NCBI GenBank assembly: GCA_030263375.1 | Contig: SZOV01000030.1 | Coordinates: 1-37,564 of the forward strand | Length of the DNA stretch: 37,564 bases | Source: Deltaproteobacteria bacterium PRO3 | Lineage (GTDB): Bacteria; UBA10199; DSSB01 | Reading direction: 5' to 3' | Part shown: positions 27,722 to 35,488 of the stretch, piece after piece | Numbering within the stretch: position 1 is the first letter of the stretch | Layout: each line of letters starts with the position of its first letter | Position numbers and translations under genes: made by a program | The notes under the pieces: generated by a model | Databases searched by the model: none | Seen by the model: the letters and a program-made list of their open reading frames with translations, nothing else | What the model was told of the DNA's origin: nothing

Positions 27722-28618
27722 ATGAAGAAACTCTTTTACCTGCTTTCGCTCCTGCTACTGCCCGCCTGGGCCCAGGCCAAGGTCAATGTCGTCGCAACGC
27801 TCCCGGTGTTCGGCGCGCTGGCGACCGAAATCGGAGGCGACCGGGTGGCGGTGCAGTCCCTCGCGCGCGGCAACCAGGATCCGCATTTCCTGGACGCCAA
27901 ACCCTCCTACGTGGTCGCCTTGAACAAGGCCGACCTGCTCATCGAAGGAGGCCTCGACCTGGAATCCGGATGGCTGCCGGCCATCCTTATCCAGTCCCGC
28001 AACGGCAAGATCCAGCCGAATACCGACGGCAACGTCAATGCCGCCAAGGGGCTTCGGATCCTCGAGATCCCCGGGGCCAAGTTCGACCGCTCCATGGGCG
28101 ACGTCCACCCGCTCGGCAATCCGCACGCCTGGTTGGATCCGCGCAACGCCAAGCTGATCGCGGCCAATATCTATCAGCACCTCGCCAAGATCGATCCGGA
28201 GGGGCAACCCTACTATGAAGCGCGCCTCAAGGACTTCCTGAGCCGGCTCGACCGGAAGATGGCGGAATGGGAACCCCTGCTGCAGAAGATCCGCGGCAAG
28301 AAGGCGATCAGCTACCACAAGAGCTTCAGCTACTTCGCGGATTGGACGGGCCTCGAGATCGTCGCGAATATCGAGGCCAAGCCCGGCATTCCGCCCAGCT
28401 CGAAGCACATCGACGACCTCCTCAAGATCATCCCGCAGCAGGGCGTAAAAGCGATCCTCGCGGAGAGCTTCTATCCGAAAAAGGTCCCCGCCTACCTGTC
28501 GGAGAAGGCCGGCATCCCCTACCTCATGCTGCCCTCGGACACCGACGAGTACGGCATCGTCACCTATTTCGAGTTGATCGATTACCTGCTTCGTGAAATA
28601 GCTAAGGCGCTAGGATGA
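27722..28618 (+). CDS. znuA: Periplasmic metal-binding protein of a zinc/manganese ABC transporter (ZnuA-like)
   Basis: A 298-aa cluster A-I binding protein with a signal peptide ending near AQA (residue 19). The usual metal ligands are visible: His55 (DPHFLDAKPS), His135 (NPHAWLDP), His199 (YHKSF) and Asp273/Asp275 (LPSDTDE). The long His-rich loop found in many proteobacterial ZnuA proteins is missing. Three His plus one acidic ligand fits zinc or manganese, and zinc is favoured by the His-rich neighbours. AGGAGG precedes the ATG. The stop overlaps the ATPase start as ATGA, so translation is coupled. Confidence 0.9.
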   Translation: MKKLFYLLSLLLLPAWAQAKVNVVATLPVFGALATEIGGDRVAVQSLARGNQDPHFLDAKPSYVVALNKADLLIEGGLDLESGWLPAILIQSRNGKIQPNTDGNVNAAKGLRILEIPGAKFDRSMGDVHPLGNPHAWLDPRNAKLIAANIYQHLAKIDPEGQPYYEARLKDFLSRLDRKMAEWEPLLQKIRGKKAISYHKSFSYFADWTGLEIVANIEAKPGIPPSSKHIDDLLKIIPQQGVKAILAESFYPKKVPAYLSEKAGIPYLMLPSDTDEYGIVTYFELIDYLLREIAKALG

Positions 28619-29358
28619 CGAGTCCCGTCCTTCAACTTCAAGGCCTCGTGGCGGGCTATCCCGACCGCCCGCTGACCTCTCCGCTCAGCCTCGAGCTGCC
28701 GGCCGGGTCGCGCCTCGGAATCATCGGCGGGAACGGCAGCGGCAAGACCACCCTGATGCGCACCCTGCTGGGCCTTCTCCCGCCGCAGCGGGGCGGCCTG
28801 AAGTGGAGCGACGGCACCTCCCTCGGCTACGTTCCCCAAGAAAACCAAGTCGACATGCTCTTTCCGCTCAGCGTCTTCGACCTGCTTAAGATGGGCGCCT
28901 TCGGGCGCTTGCCGCGCCTCCGCCGCGGCACCAAGGCACTCGAGAGCGAGCTGCGCGCCGTCCTCGAAGAGCTCGAGATCCTGCCGCTGCAAGACGCCTT
29001 GCTGCGCGACCTCTCCGGCGGAGAGAAGCAGCGCGCCCTGATCGGCCGCGCCTGGGTCGGCCGCCCGCAGGCGCTGCTGCTGGACGAGCCCTTCAACTCC
29101 CTCGACTACCGCTTCAAGGAGCGGCTTTGGAAGATCTTCGCGGATTGGCAGCGGGCGCGGCCCCTGACCTTGGTCCTGATCGACCACGATCTCAACCGAT
29201 TGATCAATCAGGTCGAATACCTCATCGTCTTGGGACCCGAACGCGCCCTCTGCGGGCTCGCGACAGACATCTTGCAACCCGAAACCCTCAGCCAGGCCTA
29301 TGGAGCCCCCCTGCATGTCCACCGGGAAAACGATCTACTTCAGGTTCATTTTTTATAG
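28615..29358 (+). CDS. znuC: ABC transporter ATPase (ZnuC-like)
   Basis: A 247-aa ATPase with Walker A GGNGSGKTT, Q-loop VPQENQ, signature LSGGEKQR, Walker B LLLDEPFNSLD and the switch His in LIDHDLNRL. It powers metal import through the downstream permease. It overlaps the binding-protein gene by 4 nt and its last 44 nt overlap the permease start. The C-terminus LHVHRENDLLQVHF carries several His residues. Zinc versus manganese cannot be settled from the ATPase itself. Confidence 0.92.
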   Translation: MTSPVLQLQGLVAGYPDRPLTSPLSLELPAGSRLGIIGGNGSGKTTLMRTLLGLLPPQRGGLKWSDGTSLGYVPQENQVDMLFPLSVFDLLKMGAFGRLPRLRRGTKALESELRAVLEELEILPLQDALLRDLSGGEKQRALIGRAWVGRPQALLLDEPFNSLDYRFKERLWKIFADWQRARPLTLVLIDHDLNRLINQVEYLIVLGPERALCGLATDILQPETLSQAYGAPLHVHRENDLLQVHFL

Positions 29359-30271
29359 CCTGATCACGGCAGGCCTGATCTTCGCCGGCTACCGCCTGCG
29401 GCCGGAGGAGACGCTCTCCTTTTTCGCGGGCTGGGGACTGTGGCGCGAGCCCCTCCTGGCCGGCCTGCTCTGCGGCCTGCTCGCCTCGGGCCTGGGCGTC
29501 TACATCCTGCTCAACCGAATCGTCTTCATCAGCTTAGGGATAGCCCAGGGCGCCAGTTTCGGGATCTTCCTCTCCTTCTTCATCGCCGGCGCCCTCGGGA
29601 TCTCGCTGCACGACTCGTCCGTCTCCCTTCTGACGGGCCTGGGCGTCGCTCTGCTCGCCACCCTGCTCTTCGCCTGGCTGCGCCGCGCGCGGCGCATCCC
29701 CGACGAGAGCCTGATCGGATTCCTCTACGTCGCCGCCTCGGGGCTCACGATTCTGCTGGCCGACCGAGTCGCGGAGGGGCACCACGGCGTCGACGACCTG
29801 CTCTTCGGCAACGCGGTCGCGGTCACCGCCTTCGACCTCAAGGTGATCGCCGGCGTCACCGTGCTGCTCTTCGCGGCCCACTTTTTCTTCCGCCGGGAAT
29901 TCCTTTACACCAGCGCCGATCCCGAGTTCATGCGCGTCAAGGGCGTCCCCGCCAAGCTTTGGACGATGCTGCTCTACTTCACGCTGACCCTGGGCATCAC
30001 CTTCAATCTCAAGACCCTCGGCAGTCTCCCGGTCTTCGCCTTGATGGTGATCCCGCCGCTGATCAGCCTGAAGGGCGCCCACGGGATGCGCGAGGCCTTC
30101 GCGATCTCGATCCTGCTGGGGGCGGTGATCCCGCCCCTGGGCTATTACTTTTCCTTCATCTACGCCTTTCCCACGGGGGCCAGCCTGATCGCCGTGGCCT
30201 GTCTCTACACCTTGTTCAGCTTCGCGGAGGTCCGGGTCGGCTCGCGGATCGCCGCCCGGGGACGCGCATGA
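29315..30271 (+). CDS. znuB: ABC transporter permease of the zinc/manganese (ABC-3) family (ZnuB-like)
   Basis: A polytopic protein of 318 aa with about eight hydrophobic segments. It shows the ABC-3 pattern GVYILLNRIVFISLGIAQGA near the N-terminus and a conserved late segment around LMVIPPLISL. ATG 29315 (GGAG 9 nt upstream) is preferred to ATG 29300; both lie inside the ATPase gene. The stop overlaps the next start as ATGA. It forms the membrane pore for the metal released from the binding protein. Confidence 0.9.
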   Translation: MSTGKTIYFRFIFYSLITAGLIFAGYRLRPEETLSFFAGWGLWREPLLAGLLCGLLASGLGVYILLNRIVFISLGIAQGASFGIFLSFFIAGALGISLHDSSVSLLTGLGVALLATLLFAWLRRARRIPDESLIGFLYVAASGLTILLADRVAEGHHGVDDLLFGNAVAVTAFDLKVIAGVTVLLFAAHFFFRREFLYTSADPEFMRVKGVPAKLWTMLLYFTLTLGITFNLKTLGSLPVFALMVIPPLISLKGAHGMREAFAISILLGAVIPPLGYYFSFIYAFPTGASLIAVACLYTLFSFAEVRVGSRIAARGRA

Positions 30272-31098
30272 CGGGCCCGGCGCCGCTCACCCTCGCGCTG
30301 GTCGGCATGGGCTCGGCGGGCCGCTCGCGGGAGCGGGCCTGCGCCGAGGTCGAGGGCGTCGAGCTGGTCGCACGGGTCTCGCGGCGGCCGGGGGCCGGGG
30401 ATCGGCTGCTTTCGGAGGTCCTGCGAGACCCCACCGTGCAGGCCTTGGCGATCTCCACCGAAAATACCGCCCACGCCGACCTGGTCGAAGCCGGACTCAA
30501 TGCCAGAAAGCACGTCCTCTGCGACTACCCGCTCGCCCTGAGCGGGGCCCGGGCCCGCGGGCTTTTTGATTTGGCGAGCAAGGCCGGCCGGGTCCTGCAC
30601 GTCGAGCACATCGCACTGCTCTCCGAGGAACATCGCCAGCTCAAGGCCGAGGTCGCGCGGGCGGGCCGACTGGTCAAGGGCGAGTATCTCTTTCAGGGTG
30701 GCTGGAACGAAAGGCTCGCCGATACCGCTTATACCGGCCCTTATCCCTTCTTGGCGGTCTCTCGCCTGGTGCAGGTCGCAGACCTCTTCGGTCCTTTCGC
30801 GATCGAGTCGGCGCGGGCCGAGGCGAAGCCGGAGGGCTTTTCGCTGCACCTTCACCTTCGATTTCCGGAGGGCGGGATCCTGGGTTTCACCGAAGAACGC
30901 CTCGCGGGGCTGCCGCGCCGACGCAGCTTGGTCGCGGAATGCGAGCGGGGCCCCGTCGCCTTGAAGACGGGGACGATGGGCGGCGGTCTCTTCGCGAAGG
31001 ACCTGGCGTGGTTTCGCGACCGGGTCTTGGCCGGAAAGCCCTGCTATTACGACGAGGAGGTCATGTTGGAAATTTTGGATCGACTGACGGCCCTGTAG
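30268..31098 (+). CDS. Biliverdin-reductase-like Gfo/Idh/MocA oxidoreductase
   Basis: A 276-aa protein with a Rossmann motif GMGSAG (13-18). The usual catalytic EKP of the Gfo/Idh family is replaced by DYP (86-88) in HVLCDYPLALS. Biliverdin reductases have EYP at this place, with the Tyr near the active site. HVEHIALL and GGLFAKDLAWFRDRVLAGKP also resemble cyanobacterial BvdR. The expected reaction is NAD(P)H reduction of a tetrapyrrole, but no heme oxygenase is in the window. It overlaps the permease by 4 nt (ATGA), so it belongs to the metal-transport operon, an unusual context. Its TAG stop lies inside a REP-like palindrome. Confidence 0.75.
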   Translation: MTGPAPLTLALVGMGSAGRSRERACAEVEGVELVARVSRRPGAGDRLLSEVLRDPTVQALAISTENTAHADLVEAGLNARKHVLCDYPLALSGARARGLFDLASKAGRVLHVEHIALLSEEHRQLKAEVARAGRLVKGEYLFQGGWNERLADTAYTGPYPFLAVSRLVQVADLFGPFAIESARAEAKPEGFSLHLHLRFPEGGILGFTEERLAGLPRRRSLVAECERGPVALKTGTMGGGLFAKDLAWFRDRVLAGKPCYYDEEVMLEILDRLTAL

Positions 31099-31122
31099 GG
31101 ATGAACTTGTGTTCTCCCCTAC
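31095..31122. repeat. REP-like palindrome between converging genes
   Basis: GTAGGGATGAAC (31095-31106) and GTTCTCCCCTAC (31111-31122) pair at 10 of 12 positions around TTGT. The left TAG (31096-31098) is the stop of the oxidoreductase and the right CTA (31119-31121) is the queA stop read on the minus strand. The unit closely resembles each arm of the repeat at 35381. It can act as a two-way terminator. Confidence 0.8.
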
Positions 31123-32162
31123 GGCAGAATCAGCATGCAGTCCCCATAGCTGAACAGGCGATACTCCCGCTCGATCGCATCCCGGTAGGCCCTGAGGATG
31201 AACTCCCGCCCCGCCAGCGCGCTCACCAGCATGAGCAGCGTCGACTTGGGCTGGTGAAAATTGGTCAGCAATAAATCCACGCAGCGGAACTCGAAGCCCG
31301 GCCGGACGAAGAGCTCGGTCTCCCCCGCGGTCCGGCCCGTCAGGGCCCAGCTCTCCAGCGCGCGCAACGAGGTCGTCCCCACCGCGAGGACGCGCCCGCC
31401 GCGCTGCCGGCAGCGGCGCAGGGCCGTGAGGGTTTCTTCGGAAATCTCGTAATGCTCCGCGTGCATCTTGTGCTCGGCGATGTTCTCGGTCTTCACCGGC
31501 AGAAAGGTCCCCGCGCCCACGTGCAGCGTGACCGTCGCCCATTCCGCCCCCGCCTCCCGCAGCCGCTCCCGCATCGCCTCGGTGAAATGCAGGCCCGCCG
31601 TCGGCGCGGCGACCGCGCCGGCCCGGCGGGCGAAGACGGTCTGGTAGCGCTCGCGGTCCGCGGCGCGCGGCGCCAACCTAGCGATGTAGGGCGGCAGCGG
31701 CATCTCGCCCAGGCGCTCGAAGGCGAACCTCTCCTCCGCTTCAGAATCGAAGCGCACGCGAAACTCCCCTTCCTTAAGCGAAACCAGCTGCACCGCGATC
31801 CCCGACCCCGCCTCGGAGGCCCGCGAGAAGAGCGGCAGGCGCTGTCCCTCCGCCAGCCCGCGCGCCGGCGAGAGAAAGACCGACCACTCCAAAGGCGCCG
31901 TCGCGCGCAGCAGGAAGACCTCGACCTTCCCTCCCGTCGGCTTACGCGCGAAGAGCCGGCAGGCCAGGACCGAGGTGTCGTTGGCCACGACCAGGTCGCC
32001 GGGCCGCAAGTAGCGCGGGAGCTCCGCGAAGCGCGCATGTTCCACGCCCTGGGCGGCGCGCCGCAGCACCATCAGGCGCGAGGCCCCGCGCTCGGCCGGC
32101 GGCTCCTGGGCCACCAGCTCCTCAGGAAAAGAATAATCATAATCGCGAATGTTTTCAGTCAT
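31119..32162 (-). CDS. queA: S-adenosylmethionine:tRNA ribosyltransferase-isomerase (QueA)
   Basis: A 347-aa cytoplasmic enzyme of the usual length. It carries out the penultimate step of queuosine synthesis, moving the ribosyl part of AdoMet to 7-aminomethyl-7-deazaguanine in tRNA to give epoxyqueuosine. Family motifs are present: DYSFPEELVAQEP at the start, DLVVANDTSV, APTAGLHFT, LHVGAGTFLPV and LLLTNFHQPKSTLLMLVSA, ending in YGDCMLIL. ATG 32162 starts the conserved TENIRDYDY; the GTG 15 nt upstream is less likely. It is divergent from the RND gene with only 38 bp between starts. Confidence 0.96.
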   Translation of the reverse strand: MTENIRDYDYSFPEELVAQEPPAERGASRLMVLRRAAQGVEHARFAELPRYLRPGDLVVANDTSVLACRLFARKPTGGKVEVFLLRATAPLEWSVFLSPARGLAEGQRLPLFSRASEAGSGIAVQLVSLKEGEFRVRFDSEAEERFAFERLGEMPLPPYIARLAPRAADRERYQTVFARRAGAVAAPTAGLHFTEAMRERLREAGAEWATVTLHVGAGTFLPVKTENIAEHKMHAEHYEISEETLTALRRCRQRGGRVLAVGTTSLRALESWALTGRTAGETELFVRPGFEFRCVDLLLTNFHQPKSTLLMLVSALAGREFILRAYRDAIEREYRLFSYGDCMLILP

Positions 32163-32163
32163 C

Positions 32164-32192
32164 TTGACAATACCCACCTCGCGGCTTACAGC
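32164..32192 (+). promoter_or_regulatory. Predicted promoter of the RND exporter gene, possibly leaderless
   Basis: A perfect TTGACA (32164-32169), a 17-nt spacer and TACAGC (32187-32192) end 8 nt before ATG 32201. No ribosome site is seen. The -10 box is weak (3/6). Confidence 0.35.
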
Positions 32193-32200
32193 CTTGGCCG

Positions 32201-34907
32201 ATGCGAGACCGCCTCCTCCGCCGCTACGCCCGCTGGCTCAACCGCCGCCCGAAGACCGTGGTGGCCCTGGCCTTCCTCGTCACGGCCTTAAGCCTCTGGG
32301 TCTCGATCGCCTACTTGAAGACCCAGACCGGGATCCTGGACCTCTACTCCGAGGACACGCCCGTCAACCAGCGCTTCCTCAGTTACACCAAAAAATTCGG
32401 CGCCGTCGAGTCCCTGATCCTCGTCTTCGAGGGCGAAAAGCCCGCCCAGCGCCAGGCCGCGATGGACGCCCTCGCCGGGCGGCTGAAGGCCGATCCCCAG
32501 GGCTACGTCCAGGACGTCTTCTACAAGATCGACTTGAGCCTCTTCAAGCAGCACGCCTTCCAATTCCTCTCGGAGACCCAAGCCAAGGCGCTGCTGCTCC
32601 AGGCCCAGGCGCCGGACGGCGGCATCCGCGCCCTCTTTCAGGCGCATAACTTCAGCGGCTTTCTCGCCTTCCTCAACGAGTCCCTCGAGGCCGGGATGAA
32701 AAAGGGCGCCCCGCCCGGCGCGGACGCGGCGCAGGAATTCCGCAAGCTGCTGCAGCCCGTCTTCCTGCTCCGCGACTTCCTGGACGGCCAAGAGCTGAGC
32801 GCCGAGGCGATCACGACGCGCCTCGAAACCGGCCCCGAAGAACGTGCCAGCATCGACGACGAGGGCTACCTGCGCACCGACGACCGGAAGATGCACGTCA
32901 TGTTCATCCGGCCCGCCGACCGCAAACAGGACTACAAGGTCGACCAAAAGCTCTTGAAATGGGTGCGGGAGGAGATCCCGGCGGTGGAGGGTCGCTTCCC
33001 CGGCGTCAAGATCGGCGTCACCGGCGGGCCGGCCCTCAACAGCGACCAATTTCAGATCAGCCAGAAGGACATGACCCTGGCCAGCATCTTCGCTTACACC
33101 TCGACGGCGTTGATCTTCATCCTGGCCTTTCATTCCTTCGCGCGGCCCTTTTTGGGATTGCTCACCCTCAACCTCGCCCTGACCTGGGTCTTCGGCTTCA
33201 CGACCCTGGCGATCGGGCATCTCAACCTCTTCTCGCTGGCCTTCGTCGTCATTCTGGTCGGCCAAGGAACCTATTACGGCGTCCATGTCGTCGCGCGCTA
33301 TGAGGAGGAACTGCGCCGCGGCCGCGGCGTCCCCGCGGCGATCGAGGAGACCATCGCCCACGTCTTCGGCAACATCGGCACCTCCGCCCTCACGACCGCG
33401 GCCGCCTTCTACGCAACGATTTTCGTCGAGCTGAAGGGCTTCGCCGAGCTGGGCCTGATCGCCGGTACCGGGGTCCTGCTCTCGGCCTCCGGTATGCTCT
33501 TCGTCCTCCCCGCCTTTCTTTTGCTGTACGACCGCCGCCGCTCGCCCGAGCTGCTCAAGGGCGCCGGCGAGCTGGCCGAGCCGCCGCTCAAGCCCTGGAT
33601 GCTCGCCCTGCGCAGTGCCGTCCACAATCACGCCGTTTGGGTGATCCTGGCGGTCAGCGCGGTCGGCCTGTGGGGCGCTTACATGTTCTACAGCCCCCGG
33701 CACGGCGTCGCCTTCGACAACAACCTGCTCAACCTGCAGGCGAAGGACACCGAGGCGGTGCGTTATGAAAAAAAACTGATCGAGACCTCGCTCTCGCCGC
33801 GCGCGGGGATCTTCATGACCGGATCGCTGGAAGAGGCCGAGCGCCTCGCCCAAGCGGCCAAGGCCCTGCCCACCGTGCAGCGGGTAGAGTGGCTGGGCGA
33901 CATCTTCCCCGAGGGCGGGGTCACCGCGATTACCGGGCAGGCCCTGCGCCGCGCCATCGCCGGCCTGCCTGAAGCGCCGCTCTCCCCGCCCGACCCCGCG
34001 AGGCTGCGCGCCGAGCTCGAGCGCCTGCGCCGCAACCTCGAGGCGGCCGAAAACCATCGACGCGATCTTGAAGAAATTCCCCGAAAGTTCCGGCGATGCG
34101 GCCACGCGCAAGATGCTCGAGACCTCCTTCTTGGCGCCGCAACTGGACGATTTCCAAAACCGCTTCTTCCCCGCCGTGCGCGGGATGCTGCGCGCGGCCG
34201 CTGCGGCACCGCCGATGGCTCTCGACCAGGTGCCGAAGGAAATCCGCGAGCGCTTCCTCGCCGCCGACGGGACTTACGCGGTCTACGCCTTCCCCAAGGT
34301 GAATATCTGGGAGCGGGCCCAACTGGAGGTCTTCGTCACGGACCTGCGCCAGGTCAGCCCCGAGGTGACCGGGCCGCCGGTCATGTTCTTCGAGATCCTG
34401 CGGCTGGTGCGCAAGGACTACTTCAAGGCGGGCTTCTACTCCGCGTTGGCGATCTTCCTGATCTTCCTGATCGAGTTCCGCTCCCTGCGCTATTCCCTGC
34501 TCGCCTCGCTGCCGCTGGTGATCGGCGTCTTCTCCCTCTTCGGCCTGATGTCTTGGCTCAAGATCTCCTTCAACACCGCCAACATGATCGCCCTGCCGAT
34601 GATCCTCGGCATCGGGGCCGACAACGGGGTGCACATCCTGCACCGCTTCCGCGAGGAGGGCGGCCGCGGGATCGATTTCCTGTTCAAGTCCACAGGCAAG
34701 GCCCTGCTCATCACCTACCTCGACTCGGTCACCTCCTTCGTCGGCCTGGCCTTCGCCAACCACCAAGGCCTGGCCTCGCTGGGCCGGATCGTCGTGATCG
34801 GCCTGACCTGCTGCACCGTGGCGGGGATCGCCTTCCTCCCCGCCGTCATGTCCCTGTTGGTGCGCCGCCGGGCCAAGCACCGGGCCGCGGACGCCGCTTC
34901 CACTTAA
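32201..34907 (+). CDS. RND/MMPL-family exporter (HpnN-like), interrupted by a frameshift
   Basis: Two frames together encode one exporter of about 901 aa with the duplicated RND/MMPL plan: one membrane segment, a periplasmic domain and five or six membrane segments in each half. The first frame (ATG 32201) runs properly to about residue 617. The continuation is one base later, visible from KKFPESSGDAATRKML near 34068 to the TAA at 34905. The switch falls at AAAA (34050-34053): removing one A restores a continuous protein. Beyond that point the first frame gives an Arg/Pro-rich nonsense tail. The best relatives I can name are hopanoid-type HpnN lipid transporters; substrate assignment is uncertain. 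It may be a sequencing error, a broken gene or programmed slippage. Confidence 0.8.
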
Positions 34908-34922
34908 TAGTGGACTCTTTTC
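34899..34922 (+). terminator. Candidate rho-independent terminator of the exporter gene
   Basis: TCCACT (34899-34904) and AGTGGA (34909-34914) pair perfectly around TAAT, which includes the TAA stop. CTCTTTTC follows. The stem is short, so strength is doubtful. Confidence 0.4.
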
Positions 34923-34973
34923 TCGGCCGCATTCATATTTCTAAGGGTCTGCAACCATTCTTGGGAGGTACCT

Positions 34974-35384
34974 ATGTCGATTCGAAGTCGCTTGGAGCCC
35001 CTTGCCTTGACCCTGCTGCGCATCTCCACCGGCATCATCATGGCCGCGCACGGCTGGGATAAATTGCAAAACCTGAACGCCACCGTCGAGCAATTCGGCG
35101 CGATGGGCATCCCGAAGGCGGGCGTCTATTTGGCCATCGCCGGCGAGCTCGGCGGCGGCCTGGGCCTGATCGTCGGACTGCTCACGCCCGTGGCGGCCTT
35201 CGGCGTCTTCTGCACCATGGCGGTCGCGGTGCTGCACGTCCACCTGAAGAACGGCCTCTTCGCGAAGGACGGTGGTTTCGAGTACCCGCTGACCTTGGCG
35301 ATGGTGGCCCTCTACTTCATCATGCGCGGCGCCGGGCCGGTCAGCCTGGATGGGATTTTCTGCAAGAAGAAAGAAGCGGCGTAG
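34974..35384 (+). CDS. DoxX-family membrane protein
   Basis: A 136-aa protein with four hydrophobic segments and the DoxX hallmarks: LRISTGIIMAAHGWDKL at the start and GELGGGLGLIVGLLTP in the second segment. Family members are small inner-membrane proteins linked to quinone-dependent redox or sulfur and oxidative-stress responses; the exact activity is unclear. A strong GGGAGG lies 6 nt before ATG 34974. The gene follows the exporter by 66 nt and its TAG stop is the first TAG of the REP-like repeat. Confidence 0.9.
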   Translation: MSIRSRLEPLALTLLRISTGIIMAAHGWDKLQNLNATVEQFGAMGIPKAGVYLAIAGELGGGLGLIVGLLTPVAAFGVFCTMAVAVLHVHLKNGLFAKDGGFEYPLTLAMVALYFIMRGAGPVSLDGIFCKKKEAA

Positions 35385-35446
35385 GGGCGAACCTTGTGTT
35401 CGCCCTCCCCATCCCTGCACAAGGGCGAACACAAGGTTCTCCCTAC
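35381..35446. repeat. REP/BIME-like double palindrome after the doxX gene
   Basis: A 26-nt left arm (35381-35406) and a 25-nt right arm (35422-35446) are inverted copies differing by one substitution and one missing base, around a 15-nt loop. Each arm contains its own palindrome, GGGCGAAC and GTTCGCCC around CTTGT. The single unit at 31095 is a diverged copy. The long stem probably stops doxX transcription before aceE. The left TAG (35382-35384) is the doxX stop codon. Confidence 0.85.
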
Positions 35447-35451
35447 ATTCT

Positions 35452-35480
35452 TTTAGATTTATTGAGGACCGTGATACACT
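35452..35480 (+). promoter_or_regulatory. Predicted promoter of aceE, possibly leaderless
   Basis: TTTAGA (35452-35457), a 17-nt spacer and TACACT (35475-35480) with an upstream TG form an extended -10 promoter. ATG 35489 is 8 nt past the -10 box and no ribosome site is present. Confidence 0.5.
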
Positions 35481-35488
35481 GACCCGGC

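Noticed and set aside
32288-34111. 607-codon minus-strand frame opposite the RND gene
   Set aside because: It lacks any domain and is antisense to clear membrane-exporter sequence.
34068-34907. Second half of the RND exporter as a separate gene starting at ATG 34068
   Set aside because: No ribosome site precedes it, it lacks the first half of its periplasmic domain, and a one-base correction joins it to the first half.
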